From: Gamsiella multidivaricata
Taxonomy: Eukaryota > Mortierellomycota > Mortierellomycetes > Mortierellales > Mortierellaceae
DNA: 38,407 nucleotides
Assembly: GCF_025024155.1 (NCBI RefSeq)
Contig: NW_026251855.1
Span: forward strand, 1 to 38,407
Reading direction: 5' to 3'
Below the pieces are notes generated by a model. The model did not search any database. It was not told the origin of the DNA and saw only the letters and a list, made by a program, of their open reading frames with translations. Of the stretch, positions 1 through 10,773 are shown in pieces (the stretch's first letter is position 1; each line of letters opens with the position of its first letter). The position numbers and the translations under genes are program-made.

Positions 1-1450
1 GGTCCGATCACGACGTTGGGTCCAATGCGGCAGTCCTTTCCGATCTTGGCAGTAGGATCGACCAAGACGTTACCTCCGTGGACATAGCCACTGTTGGGAT
101 TAGCCAGTTTGCCGGGGTTGGTCTTGTTGATGTTAGCGAGGTAAAGGCAGGTTCCGGTCAAGAAGTCCTTGGGCTGACCGACGTCCATCCAGAATCCCTC
201 CAGAGTGAATGAGTGAAGCTGCGAGTCTGCGGCCATCAAGGGGAAGGTCTCCTGCTCGATGGATGTGGGCTTGAGCTCGATACGATCCAAGATGCTGGGG
301 TTGAAGATGTAGATTCCAGCGTTGATCTTGTTGCCAACGAATTCGACGGGCTTCTCAACAAAGCGATCGATCATTGAGCTCTCGGGTTTGTTAACAATGA
401 CACCATACTTGGATGGTTCCTCAACCTTGGTGACCTGTTTTACGCCAACAGCAATACCAACAAAAAGAATCAAGCGTGCGATTAATATCGGCTATTTTTT
501 GATCATGCCCTTCTCATGCAATTTGTACAACGTGTCCTCGATATCGTGAAAACAGATTAAGGCGTGCAATCAGATTAAGGCGCGCATACATACCACGATG
601 GTGCCCTCGTTTCCATGAGCATCATGGAAGGCCTTGAGTTCCTGGAAGGGGAAGTCGCAAATAACATCACTGTTGAGGACAAAGAAGGGCGAATCGTCCT
701 TGCCGAGAATATCGCGAGCGAGGGCCAGGGGACCAGCTGGGGAGTGACGAAGAGAATCATGTGGAGGTGGAGCAAACAGTTAGTCTCCGTAATGCTAATC
801 AACGTGTCGAGCACCACAGCCCACACAGTGCTCGTGGGCATTTCGTTCGGTCGACTCTCTAAAGCGCATCAATTACCTGTGCCAAGAGGCTCGGTTTCAA
901 CAGAAAAGGTGATCTTGACATTATAGAGATCTTCGTACTTCTGAAGGATGGAGACCATGACCTCGGGTCTGTAATTAACAGCCAAGACAATATCAGTGAC
1001 ACCAGCCTAAGATCGCCAAGGGAAAAGGTAGCAAGATAGATGGGACATAGGTCAGACTTGATGCGCCTCTTTCGTTCCTGGTACTCTCGTCCTTGAACAA
1101 TGCGCGCCTTTACTCCAGGCAGACTTTTGCTTGAGGCAACTCTGGATGCCCTATTCCCGCCAGATAAAAGACACTGATCCAGTGTGCAAACGATCGTTCA
1201 TTTGGAGACATACCTCGGCCAAGGCCTCGATTTGATGGAGAATCATGGGCTTGTTTGCAAACTCAACCAAGGGCTTGGGCATAGTCAGGGTGAGGGGGCG
1301 AAGACGGGTACCGAAACCTGAAGGAACAGACCGCAAAAAGGAGTAGGTTAGTGATGCCTTGTTCTCTTGGATGGAGCAGAAAGGTTTGATGAGTATATGG
1401 TTTTTTTTATTTGCAAAAGACATACCGCCGACGAGAATAAGGGCCTTCAT
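1..1450 (-). CDS. MPG1: Mannose-1-phosphate guanylyltransferase (GDP-mannose pyrophosphorylase), C-terminus beyond window
   Basis: Makes GDP-mannose from mannose-1-phosphate and GTP in the cytosol, feeding N- and O-glycosylation, GPI anchors and mannan. Five exons follow from frame and splice sites: 1450-1426, 1317-1214, 1006-877, 736-594 and 434-1. The start reads MKALILVGG, and the first intron splits the glycine-rich nucleotide-binding loop ([13 protein letters not shown]), completed across the splice. Further family signatures are [20 protein letters not shown], the GTAGPLALA loop, [11 protein letters not shown] with the metal-site Asp, [19 protein letters not shown] and NAGIYIFNP, then the first turns of the left-handed beta-helix ([13 protein letters not shown]). 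About 278 codons are present of roughly 360 expected, so the C-terminal hexapeptide part is missing only because the window ends. Exon phases agree throughout. The symbol follows common fungal usage (PSA1, VIG9 elsewhere). Confidence 0.96.
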
Positions 1451-2767
1451 GATGAATTATAGAGTGAGTATGTTAGGAAAAGAAAAGGGAATAGGATGTG
1501 AAGAGTGAAAGAAAGAGAGATGAGAAATGAAAGATGATGATGCGAAGAAGATTTATTATATTTCCCAGAAGGTCCAGCCGGCTGTGGCTCTCGCCCCTAA
1601 TCAGCCCTCATACTTGAACCTCAAGTGGACCTGAGCCTGGAAGGGATGGTCTGCTTCTACTTTTAACGCCCACTCTCTCTTCATACAGCTAAATGCTACT
1701 CCAATATAAAAGAAGACACAGATAGATGTCTATCTTAGTCGCCTTCGTCGTTCGTCTCTTCTGCGCTGCTTGCCTCTGGATGCTCGCTGCGATCGAACGA
1801 ACACGTTTTGCAATTGGATTATCATCCAGGAAATGCGCTAAGAAAAGAACGGGGGACCCCATTCTATTCTTATCAGGAGGTAATCTTTTGAAAGATCGAG
1901 AGCATCCTGCTAAACCATAAAAGTGCACACACTCATCATGCACATGCGGAGGAACGCCGACAAGTGATAGGAACAGCACTTTTTCTTTCCCTCTGTTTCT
2001 ACTATTCCTTATTCCCATCGCGCTGTCACCCTCTGAGTGTACCACATCAGGTTCCTTCTCCACATTGAACAGCCCATTTGATCCTTTTTTTTCTCGCACA
2101 ACGATATGCCGTTGCGATGCTATCCTAATTTTCATCTACCGGGTCGATTGACACTGCGAATCTATCAGGCCAAACTAGCAATGATCCACTACAGTCCTCC
2201 CTTCCACTAAAGCAGAGTCAATCTACAGTCGCCAAAAGACAGGGCGCATTATCCGGGCCTGCGCAAGAATTGCTGCACCTCATCAGTGTACAAAAAGCTG
2301 AAGACTAGGTATCTTCCCCATCCTCTCTATGGTTGGATTGTCAACCGCCTCTACCCTTGCAGGTAATCCAGTAGCGTCCAATCCGTAGCAACAGGAGCCA
2401 GTGCGGGCCAGGGAGCACCCATTTGCATGATTGGCTTGCAGCGCACCACAAGGACAGTGGTTAATGTGTCCGTTGCACTCACTCCGGTTTCCCTAATAGA
2501 GTGTTCATAATCCACACGAGTACGCACGTTGTATTCTCTAAGTGCATTTTTTTTTTTTTTTTTTATTCAACATGGCCTCCGAGAGAGAACAATCAGTGCT
2601 GATTTCCTAGTGAATAGTCTCTGAGACTTGTGTCTATCTGGCCCTAAATCTTCTAGTGTGGCAGTCGCACCATCTCCAACAACTTCACTGTAACCTCCCT
2701 AAGCGTCCCGAGGTCTTTCTCCTGCGATCCGCTCGGCTAGCTGGCAGGCTCCTCACCTGCAAATCTG

Positions 2768-2817
2768 CCAAGACCATCTCTCCAATTGTAACCTGTACAT
2801 CTGGGAGATGGTCTTGG
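2768..2817. repeat. Perfect 13-bp inverted repeat with 24-nt loop
   Basis: CCAAGACCATCTC at 2768-2780 is matched by its exact reverse complement at 2805-2817. It would form a stable hairpin in RNA from either strand. No T-run follows, and no known family is recognised. Confidence 0.75.
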
Positions 2818-3144
2818 TTTCTTGAGAGCACGGAATCCGTTCTACTGGCTTGCGAGCCGAATCCTCTACTATTGTAACATTTCCTCCACCTCCTCGTCCC
2901 GTCTTTCCTCCACCTGAGGTCACTGGATGTGAGCTCAGATTAGCCTATTATAAAGTGGGCCTACTCACTTTTGAACTTATACCTGTAACCCCGGCAGGGG
3001 TAGCTAAGACGCATGCTGCCAATGCAGTGGAATAACTTGTACACCCTGGTGTATAGCTGGGAAGTTCTGAACCAGCGCCTCTCGAAGTCCGGAGGCTAGC
3101 GCAAGGGCGAAATTTATTCTGAGCATTTTTGTCAAGCGTTAAGG

Positions 3145-3243
3145 AAGGGGAAAGGAAACCCACAACGATTACATGGGGTAGTGCCACTCAATGTGGGGGT
3201 CGCCGGGGAAAGGAAACCCACATAACTGAAGTGGGGTAGTACG
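3145..3243. repeat. Two-copy tandem repeat beside a tRNA-like sequence
   Basis: Two similar copies start with GGGGAAAGGAAACCCACA and end with GTGGGGTAGT or ATGGGGTAGT, about 58 bp apart (roughly 3145-3184 and 3204-3243). Read on the minus strand they lie directly 3' of the tRNA-like sequence at 3291-3370, so they may be the tail of a tRNA-derived retroelement. Confidence 0.6.
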
Positions 3244-3290
3244 CCCGACTCATGCTCCAAATAAATTTCTATGCGTAGCACATATTACTG

Positions 3291-3370
3291 TGCTTTAACC
3301 AGGGCTCGAACCTGGTCCCTTCGCGTTACAAGGGAGGTGCCCTGACCAGTATGCTAACTGAGCCATCGCC
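3291..3370 (-). repeat. tRNA-Thr(TGT)-like sequence, tRNA pseudogene or SINE head
   Basis: The minus strand shows an A-box-like TGGCTCAGTTAGCA and a perfect B-box/T-arm (CCAGG-TTCGAGC-CCTGG), with CTTGTAA in the anticodon-loop position, which would specify Thr(TGT). It is not a clean tRNA. The D-arm region carries extra bases, the anticodon stem is imperfect (the best pairing is TCCCTT/AAGGGA around an 8-nt loop), and the sequences flanking the arms do not form a 7-bp acceptor stem. A decayed tRNA or the head of a tRNA-derived SINE fits best. A functional tRNA is unlikely. Confidence 0.55.
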
Positions 3371-3479
3371 TAATTGCACTTATAGAAGAAAAATGCATTT
3401 ATAGAATAAATTTGCATTTAAGGAATTATATTCTAATGAATTCATAGAATTTATAATTTTTCGGGCATATAACTACAAG

Positions 3480-3552
3480 GCCCGGCTAGCTCAATCGGTA
3501 GAGCGTCAGACTCTTAATCTGAAGGCTGTGGGTTCGACCCCCACGTTGGGCG
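3480..3552 (+). tRNA. tRNA-Lys (anticodon CTT)
   Basis: A full cloverleaf can be drawn. The acceptor GCCCGGC pairs with GTTGGGC (two G-T wobbles). The D-arm is GCTC/GAGC and the anticodon stem TCAGA/TCTGA encloses loop CTCTTAA (anticodon CTT). A 5-nt variable region follows, then T-arm GTGGG-TTCGACC-CCCAC and discriminator G. There is no intron. A T-rich Pol III terminator (TTTATTTTT) follows at once. It decodes AAG lysine codons in cytosolic translation. Confidence 0.96.
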
Positions 3553-4239
3553 CTTTATTTTTGCTCCCTGATTGATGCCTTGGCGTAGCACCAAGACCAT
3601 ACTGTGGGGAGAGCCTACTCGACGCGGCAAATAGATCGTCCCTCCTCACTGAACGCATTTGAAGGACGCACCGTATGGCGTGAATTTTGGCGGCGATCTA
3701 TACATCGAATCCCTGTCGAGTTCACACATCCCTTCCTTCGTAAGGGCTTGGTCCTCCACAGGAGCAAAAGACAGAGGAAGGATAAGGATAGCGTTCATTA
3801 TATGATATCGACTTTTTTTGTTATGAGAAACAAATACAGATATACAAGTGACTGCAGACAAAGTGGGTTCTAGTCGCGAGTTGCTGAAGGACCTGGCAGG
3901 TGTTTGTGCCTTCCGTCAATTGTTGCATATTCTTCCTTCAGTTGCTCAATTGTGAACGGCTGAAAGGTTTGGATATGAGCATAATAACATAATGGGGAGT
4001 TTAACTGCCATGTTTTAAGAGGGAATAGCACGCATAGAGAAGATCTTATCTGTCTCAAAACAAGGAATCTCTACGCGCTAAATCGACGCGTAATCCCAAC
4101 GCGCGCTCATTGATCCTCGGAACATCATACAAAAACACGATAAGGACACTTTTATTATGAGATTTGAATTCCGGTTACAAGCACTGGGGTCATGGAGCAA
4201 AAGACAGGCGGTATCCGATCATCCAGACCTATATTCTCC
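3553..4239. other. Gap between tRNA-Lys and SKI8 3' end
   Basis: No recognised gene. On the minus strand a well-formed acceptor (CCTTTCAG, about 3963-3956) precedes a short open stretch reading PFTIEQLKEEYATIDGRHKH and ending in TAG near 3869. An ATG lies about 60 nt upstream in frame with a possible GTTAAA donor. This could be a very small spliced gene or an alternative 3' exon of SKI8. Nothing else supports it. Confidence 0.4.
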
Positions 4240-6112
4240 TCATGCTGAAGTAGTCGAGTAAAACTTGATCGCCTTGTCGTCCGACACAGACGCAAACTTG
4301 TTGCCCGGCTTATTCCAAGCGAGACCCCACACCTATAACAGACGAACAAACACATCTCATGTCAACAAACAAGGTCTCTGACCAGTATCTGTTCGTCTAC
4401 ATTAAAAACAACAGAAACTTCTGTGTACCTGATCGCTATGTCCGTCCATGGTATCGATGCACTGATCCGCAACCAAATCCCATAACTTGACTTTGCTGTC
4501 GCTTGATCTACACAGCAGTTGACCACTTTAATTAATATCTTTCATCGACATTAATGTCTTCCTTGTACCAAGTACAAAGCCTCTACTTACCCACTTGCAA
4601 CATGGACACCATCAGCGCTGACTGCAACGCTCAATATCCAAGTAGAATGTCCCGAAAGTGTACGGATCGTATCTCCATGGACACTATTGCGCCATGAGAA
4701 AATGAATTGGAATGGTCAGGCCTATAATCCGCGATATTGCCGCGCCACGGGAGTCAATGCAACGGCGGAAAGGCACTTACGCATCATGGATCATGATTCT
4801 CTTATCGTCCGATCCAGTCACGAGCTTCGTAGAATCGTCAGAGAAAGCGATCGATCGTACAGTCATAGCGTGTCCTAGGAAGAGAGTGCACGGAATTGGA
4901 ATTAAAGTTATGAATATAAAACGAATACCCATTATCAGCAAGCAGGTCCTGTCAATGGCGCTAGGACGATACCCTTAAATGTGGAGCGTAGCTTGCCGGT
5001 AGCGACATCAAATAAAAGTACAGTTGCTGAATCAGAAGAAGCCTCAGTTCCGCAGGCAACGTATTCTCCGTTAGGACTCTATTTGAAAACACATAAACGT
5101 CATTATTAGAAGGTTCCTGAATATTAGTCGTTTCGTTCGCATGCTCCTGTTTCAAACCCTCGTGCAGCCACTCGAGACTTACGTAGGCCACACACATGGA
5201 AAACTTGCCCCGTCCTTCGAACGTCTGCACCTTCTCTCCAGTTTCTACGCTGTACTGGTTGATATCTCCGGATGACGACCCTGTGGCGATGTGCTTCGAG
5301 TCTGGCGAGAACTTGGCTGTCCATGCTTGCACTAGAACCAAGGAAATAAAAAAAAGGTAAAGAATGTCAGCTGTCTTTTGAAGAAGTGGTGAGACGTGAG
5401 CACAAAGTTGAGTCACATCCGTTACCTGAGCCAGCGTCGATGATCTTCTGTTGCTTGAGCTGATCTAAATCCCAGATCCTGATCTGACTATCCAGAGATG
5501 TTGAAACGGCCACTAGGATCATAAAGAATGTGGCACAGTTGATAAGCAAACAACCCTTGTGCTGTTTTCCATTACAGTTTATCCGATGTCCATTGCACGA
5601 ATATGTGTATACATGTTCCGTCGGCGTTGGTATCTACAGAGTTGACACCAAGTTGGTGTCCTGTCAAAGTCCTCTTCAGTTCTCCGTTCTCGGCATCCCT
5701 AGAGACAAACATAAGATACAGTTAGTCCACTGCAATTGAGCTCATGTGGTGACCATCCTCCGTCGTAGGCTTGCGCTGGTAGCTTACCAGACCTTGACGG
5801 TGTTGTCGAGTGAACCTGTCACAAGCGTATTCTTCGATGACCAAGCGACGCTCCAGATACCGTCCTCGTGGGCTATCATGTAGAGATGAAACGAGCGCGT
5901 TAGTCGGTCCATATCCTAAATGCTGCTTCATTGAGTATTGGCTGAGCAGATTCCTAACAGTACCATTGTCCTTGCTCAAGTTGGTGACGAACTGCGTAGG
6001 CTAGTGAGAGATGTGTAGCAGTAGTCGCGTCAGTCGATGAGAAGGTCGCATAAAAAGCCTTTCTGATGAATGCGCCTCTTCCCAGTGATTGTTGTGTGTT
6101 TCTCTGTACCAT
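4240..6112 (-). CDS. SKI8: SKI8/WDR61-type WD40 protein (Ski complex and Paf1-associated)
   Basis: A WD40 scaffold of the Ski complex that feeds mRNA to the cytoplasmic exosome; orthologues also join the Paf1 transcription complex, and yeast SKI8 acts in meiotic recombination. Ten exons are clear: 6000-5964, 5872-5788, 5698-5613, 5512-5426, 5331-5183, 5078-4973, 4874-4781, 4683-4591, 4507-4429 and 4332-4240, totalling 909 nt. WD repeat signatures include [101 protein letters not shown] and the final WGLAWN...[13 protein letters not shown], matching human WDR61 repeat by repeat. Exon 6000-5964 has no in-frame ATG and a stop lies just upstream, so the start must be in an earlier exon. The best candidate is an ATG at 6112-6110 followed directly by GTACAG, which keeps phase and gives 303 residues (human 305). 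It diverges from the MPP alpha gene. Confidence 0.93.
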
Positions 6113-6509
6113 CCTTGACTGCTTTATAGCGTGCTCGCAGAAGTGGAGTCGAGTTGAGGAGCGAAAGAGGAGGGTCAGGGTCAGGTTCAGGTTTATGTCT
6201 GTCCCCAAAAACGCTCTGCTAGGTCGAGTAAGCTGTTTACATATCCAGTCACAGTGTGGCTCAGCAGGGCCTTTTTGCTTCCACATTTGGACAAAGAGGG
6301 CACCCGTTGCCGTCAACTGCCCTCCTCCACTCCTGCCGCCCACTCCATTCCTTTGTACATTCCCCTTCTTCGCTTTCCATTGAGCGTCCTTCGCCATCAA
6401 TTCCTTCCGATCACCACTCAAAAAAAAGGTCGGCGAACTAGAGCCGTAGTTCCCGATATCCTCGTACCCAACCCTTTTTCTCTTTTGTTCGCACGCATCA
6501 CACCGCACC
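6113..6509. promoter_or_regulatory. Shared divergent promoter of SKI8 and MPP alpha
   Basis: About 0.4 kb separates the probable SKI8 start from the MPP alpha start on the other strand, so it must carry both promoters. It is C-rich toward the MPP alpha side. Open frames on both strands overlap here, but none has family features or splice continuity. Confidence 0.6.
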
Positions 6510-8326
6510 ATGTCCAAGCAGCTTAGCAACGCCATTGCTCGCCATGTCCTGCCTTTCACAAGGCGGGCCAACAACATGGCCACGCCCCTTGTCAGTCGCA
6601 TGAACAAGCACCAACAAGCATCCCTTCAGTCGGACGACTTTGTCAAGGTACTTTTTGTCATGATCCATAAAACTGCCATGACGGTGCAGCACTGCGTAGC
6701 ACTGCACAGCACCATATCCAACTTTCTGATAACGACTTTTCTCCATACCGATAGACAACGCCAGAGCAGATCTTCACAAAGGAATCATCATCCCAGAACA
6801 CTTCCTCAGCGACTTCCAAAAACGCCTGGGACGCTAAAGTCACAAAGCTTCCCAACGGAGTCCGGGTCGCGACCGAGGATAGTCAAGGCCACTTCGCCTC
6901 TCTAGGCGTATATGTCGACGCCGGATCCCGATACGAGGACAAGTCTACCCGCGGGGTGAGCCATATCCTTGACCGACTCGCCTTTAAATCGACCAAGAAT
7001 CGGACTAGCGAGGCTATGATGGCCGATCTGGAGGCTGCGGGCGGAAACGTCATGTGCTCGAGCTCGCGCGAATCCATCATGTATCAATCGGCACTCTTGC
7101 CTCAGGATCTCCCCAAGATGTTGTCGATCATGGCGGATACGATCCGTAACCCCCTCATTTCAGAGGTCGAACTGGACGAGCAAAGAATCTCGGCGGGACA
7201 TGAGATTGAAGAGTACTGGTCGAAACCGGAGATGATCCTGCCAGAGTTGTTGCATACGGTCGCTTATAAGGATAATACGCTGGGGAACCCGTTGTTGTGT
7301 CCGATGGACAGCCTGCAGACGATGACGACGGATGATATCAAGAGCTATATTCATACGTGGTACAGGCCAGAGCGGATCGTCGTCTCGGCCGTGGGCGCGG
7401 ATCATGATAAAGTTGTGGATTTGACTGTGAAGTTGTTTGGAGATATGAAAAGCCCTGCTGCAACTGGATCATCAGATAGGGATAAGGATGCATCAGGAGA
7501 ATCAACAGCAGCAGGATCAAGTCCAGGATCCTTGAAGGGCGGATTGTTCAAGTCACTCTTTGGCGGCAAGACCGAGTCCTCATCGACGGTGCTCACCCCC
7601 GATTACGAGACATTGAGCCGTCAGCCTGCAAAGTACACAGGAGGCACACTTCTGATCGAGGACGACAGCCAGCCCTTTACCCATCTCTTTGTTGGTTTCG
7701 AGGGGTTGTCGATTCATGACGACGATATCTATGCGCTGGCAACCTTGCAATTACTGATGGGCGGTGGAAGTTCGTTCTCGGCAGGCGGGCCAGGCAAGGG
7801 CATGTACTCACGATTGTTTGTCAACGTCCTGAACCACTACAATTGGATTGAGTCCTGTATGTCCTTTAACCACTGTTACTCGGATTCAGGTCTTTTTGGC
7901 ATTTCTGGATCGTGCTACCCGGGCTATGAGACCATGCTCCTGGAAGTTATCGTCCGCGAATTGGAGCTGACGACACGTACAGGTCGGGGCGGCATTGCGC
8001 AGGGCGAACTCGATCGGGCAAAGAACCAGCTCCGGTCAAGCGTGCTCATGAACCTAGAGTCAAAAATGGTCCAGCTTGAGGATCTGGGAAGGCAGGTCCA
8101 GGTCCATGGGTACAAGGTCCCCGTAGAGGAGTTGTGTGCAAAAATTGAGAAGGTTACCCGGCAGGATATGGTCCGTGTGGCTCGTAGGGTGTTTGGTGGC
8201 CAGGTCGGGTTGGTGACGGGCGGATCGGGCGAGGTAACGATCGTGGGACAGGGTCTGACGAAGAACTTGCAGGGCGCTGAGAAGGTTTTGGAGAAGTACG
8301 GACTTGGAAAAACGGCCAAGTGGTGA
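6510..8326 (+). CDS. MAS2: Mitochondrial processing peptidase alpha subunit
   Basis: Substrate-recognition subunit of the matrix peptidase that removes targeting presequences from imported proteins. Two exons, 6510-6647 and 6755-8326, encode 569 residues. The N-terminus MSKQLSNAIARHVLPFTRR is rich in basic and hydroxyl residues and short of acids, as expected of a mitochondrial presequence. Family marks are KLPNGVRVATED, GVYVDAGSRYEDKSTRGVSH, the conserved ...RNPLISEVELDEQR region, and the glycine-rich loop GGGSSFSAGGPGKGMYSR (about residues 380-398) that in this subunit contacts presequences. The HxxEH zinc site of the catalytic beta subunit is absent, which identifies alpha. A low-complexity linker rich in Ser, Gly and Asp (about residues 280-305) joins the two M16 halves and is longer than usual. 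It is convergent with the Sec2-type gene. Confidence 0.96.
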
Positions 8327-8646
8327 ATCATTTAAGGAAGGAGACGCAAGGAAATGTTTATGAGCATATTTTTATGGCCAAAAAAAGTCCTAGAGACAGC
8401 ACCTTTGTTCAATAGACTAATTCACGAAGCAACGTTCGCATACTTGACAACCCACAGTCAATGTATCTCTGGTCTCGAGATGGGTATCGATCCTGTATTT
8501 ATTTTGCATCCATCGTCGTTATCATGAAAAAATTATAATCTACAAGAAATGGAATGTTACAACTAAAAGGGAAGCGGAGGGCTATGCGGCTGTGGGTCAT
8601 TTAGCACCGCTTGGTGTGTAGTGGATCATTAAAAACAGAGTCGGTC
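8327..8646. terminator. Convergent 3' intergenic region of MAS2 and SEC2-like gene
   Basis: 320 bp between two converging stop codons. It is AT-rich and must hold both polyadenylation regions. No gene is seen here. Confidence 0.5.
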
Positions 8647-10773
8647 TCAGGGGCTCTTGGGTCCGACTATGACCTCGACAGGGCTGCTGATTTTACTGTC
8701 GTGATGATAAGTACTGGCAGCACTCTCTTCATCCTGTTCCTTGATAGTCGCAGTCTCCCTTGGACCGGCACTGGTTGAGAGACTCTTGTTCATAAGCGTT
8801 GCTTGGGTAGGCGTAATGTTTGTCGTGATAATATTCGCAGGAGCTGGTTCCCGCTGTGAATTATTTTGTGCGCTTTTCGTCGCGGTAGTTGAGGTTGTGG
8901 CATGTTGGACTGCCGGAACGCGAGGAGACAGAGTGATGCTGGTAGTAGGGACACCGATGAGTTGACTACGCATACTTTCTCGCTTCTGCTTGGCCTCCTC
9001 GCCCGTGACGATACCCACACCGCAGCGGGCCAAAAACATGCTCAGCCGGATCCTTAAGAAATCCAGATACAACTTCTCGGGTGTCGTTGTGCTAGAAATG
9101 ATGCGCTTCGAAATCATGCGCAGGACACTGTAGAATGTACAGACGGATGTCAATCGGGTCCGGCAGTATGGGCAAATCGTCTTCGATTCCGTTGAGCTGT
9201 CCGTGAGGCGATACTGGTAATAGAGTGGCGTCGTGATGCTGATCCCGCAAAGGGCGCAGGTGGGTTTGCTGGTGGTAACTGACGGCTGAGCGATGGAGGA
9301 TCCACGTTGCTGGTTCTGGGGATGAGTGGCTGCGACAGGCGAATGGGTCTGGTCCTTGAAGCCTAAACCTGAACTCATGGGCACGGCCTCCACAACAAGA
9401 GTGTTCTCGGTCACTGCAGCCATCAATCGCTTCCTCTGAGTCCATGACAAAAGGTTTCCTGGCTCGAACCTCAGAGTCGCTTCAACATCCTCGGACGATA
9501 TCTTTTTCAAGAGACGGCAGTTCGACAGCAGACTACTGATAGGAATCATGACATTGGCTGTTGGCGCGGCCGGGGTCTTGGCCATGATATTGAACGAGTA
9601 CATTGAGGTGAGAGCGGAAGAGGTGGTGGAGGGTGCGGTAGATTGCTGGTTTGTTTTAGATCCCATATCTGATGCTGTGCCTGACTTGGTAGACGTGCCC
9701 GTACTCGCACCCGCATCGAAAATGCCCTCGACATATGTCTTGAATTCAATGAAAGATGGATCCCAAAGATGGAATCCTAGGATCGGGATCCTGTCCTCGA
9801 TCGGGTCATTAAGCAGATGTGATCCCGGGTGGTCTTCATCCGAAAAATAGCAAGAGTCCGTCTTTGACCGTACGCTCGATGCGGAGCTACGATGTTGCCG
9901 TGCGTCGTACTGGAGAATCTGTTGAACATGTTTCCTCGATCCTGCTGCAGCTTCTACATTCAGACTAAGAGAAGCGCCTGTGATTGTGGGGGAACTAGCG
10001 ATGTTGACGGGCATTCCACGGCGTGCTGCCGCTGTCGCCGACATGTGATGATGCATCACCATAGGGCTGTGGTGATATTGTTGCTGCTGCTGCATTTGTT
10101 GTTGAAGCTGAATAAACGCAAACTCGATCGCGTCTCGCTCCCGCTGGATCATGTCATTCTCGTCCGACAACTTGCCCATCCTCAGCTTCAGCTCCACGAG
10201 CTGATCCCGCTCAGATTTGCACAGGTCTAAGACCTCGTCCAGCTGTCGCTCCAGTCCTTCAACCTTCTTTCCTGCCAAGTACGTTGCCTGCCGCTCCTCA
10301 TTGACCATGCGATTTGCCTCCTCGAACAAACTCCGACTGAGATCTTCGAGTTCAGACTCCAGCTTCATTTTGGAAGTCTCGATCTGGGACCTGCGTTGGG
10401 ATTCGTAAGCCAGGTTCTCAATCACGGGCTGCACGTCCTTCTTTTCAATCAACTGGCCGGATTGGATCATGCTTAACAGCTGGTCATAATGTTTTTGATT
10501 CTCCCTGAGTGTCTTGAGCTCGGACTGGACAGCTTGAAGTTCCATCTGAGCAATATTGAGCTGCTGGTCAAGGTCCATACGTCCCTCTGTGGACTCGACG
10601 AGTTTGTTGGCCAACGAGTCGTTCTCGGCGACGAGACTTGAGTTTTGGGCCGTAAGGTCGTCGATCTGGGCCTTGACGAAGGGGATGAGAGGGTCATTGT
10701 GCTGTTGCTGGTGGTTGAGACTTGAGGCCGTCAGTTGCACGGCGGCCCCGCAATTGGTGCAGGTCACCGACAT
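8647..10773 (-). CDS. SEC2: Sec2/Rabin8-family Rab guanine nucleotide exchange factor
   Basis: Predicted exchange factor for Sec4/Rab8-type GTPases on secretory vesicles bound for the growing tip. One uninterrupted exon encodes 708 residues. A long coiled coil covers about residues 32-230, and the Sec2p GEF signature ELEDLSRSLFEEANRMV lies at 141-157, followed by further coiled coil and a Q/H-rich run (about 223-246). The C-terminal third keeps the Rabin8/GRAB-like segment, including LGFHLWDP, then CALC (about 504) and CPYC (about 533) pairs, then RTRLTSVCTFYSVLRMI and LYLDFLRIRLSMFLARCGVG. The N-terminus holds another CxxC (CTNC, residues 5-8). The Ser/Thr-rich linkers are probably disordered. 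Family assignment is firm; the exact GTPase partner is inferred. Confidence 0.88.
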   Translation of the reverse strand: MSVTCTNCGAAVQLTASSLNHQQQHNDPLIPFVKAQIDDLTAQNSSLVAENDSLANKLVESTEGRMDLDQQLNIAQMELQAVQSELKTLRENQKHYDQLLSMIQSGQLIEKKDVQPVIENLAYESQRRSQIETSKMKLESELEDLSRSLFEEANRMVNEERQATYLAGKKVEGLERQLDEVLDLCKSERDQLVELKLRMGKLSDENDMIQRERDAIEFAFIQLQQQMQQQQQYHHSPMVMHHHMSATAAARRGMPVNIASSPTITGASLSLNVEAAAGSRKHVQQILQYDARQHRSSASSVRSKTDSCYFSDEDHPGSHLLNDPIEDRIPILGFHLWDPSFIEFKTYVEGIFDAGASTGTSTKSGTASDMGSKTNQQSTAPSTTSSALTSMYSFNIMAKTPAAPTANVMIPISSLLSNCRLLKKISSEDVEATLRFEPGNLLSWTQRKRLMAAVTENTLVVEAVPMSSGLGFKDQTHSPVAATHPQNQQRGSSIAQPSVTTSKPTCALCGISITTPLYYQYRLTDSSTESKTICPYCRTRLTSVCTFYSVLRMISKRIISSTTTPEKLYLDFLRIRLSMFLARCGVGIVTGEEAKQKRESMRSQLIGVPTTSITLSPRVPAVQHATTSTTATKSAQNNSQREPAPANIITTNITPTQATLMNKSLSTSAGPRETATIKEQDEESAASTYHHDSKISSPVEVIVGPKSP

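Larger units (their letters stand above)
1451..3289. other. Intergenic region upstream of MPG1, no convincing gene
   Basis: No open frame here looks like protein coding with supporting splice sites. The stretch holds the MPG1 promoter (pyrimidine-rich just upstream of the start), a run of about 18 T near 2547-2564, a 13-bp inverted repeat at 2768-2817 and a two-copy tandem repeat at 3145-3243. Short open frames on both strands are treated as chance. Confidence 0.6.

Noticed and set aside
3145..3243. CRISPR-like repeat-spacer pattern
   Set aside because: Only two imperfect copies in a eukaryotic nuclear context beside a tRNA-like sequence.
6066..6607. Long overlapping open frames on both strands in the SKI8/MAS2 promoter
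   Set aside because: No family features, low-complexity arginine/serine content, and they conflict with the two supported gene starts.
7924..8331. 135-codon minus-strand frame opposite the MPP alpha gene
   Set aside because: Shadow of a well-supported coding frame.
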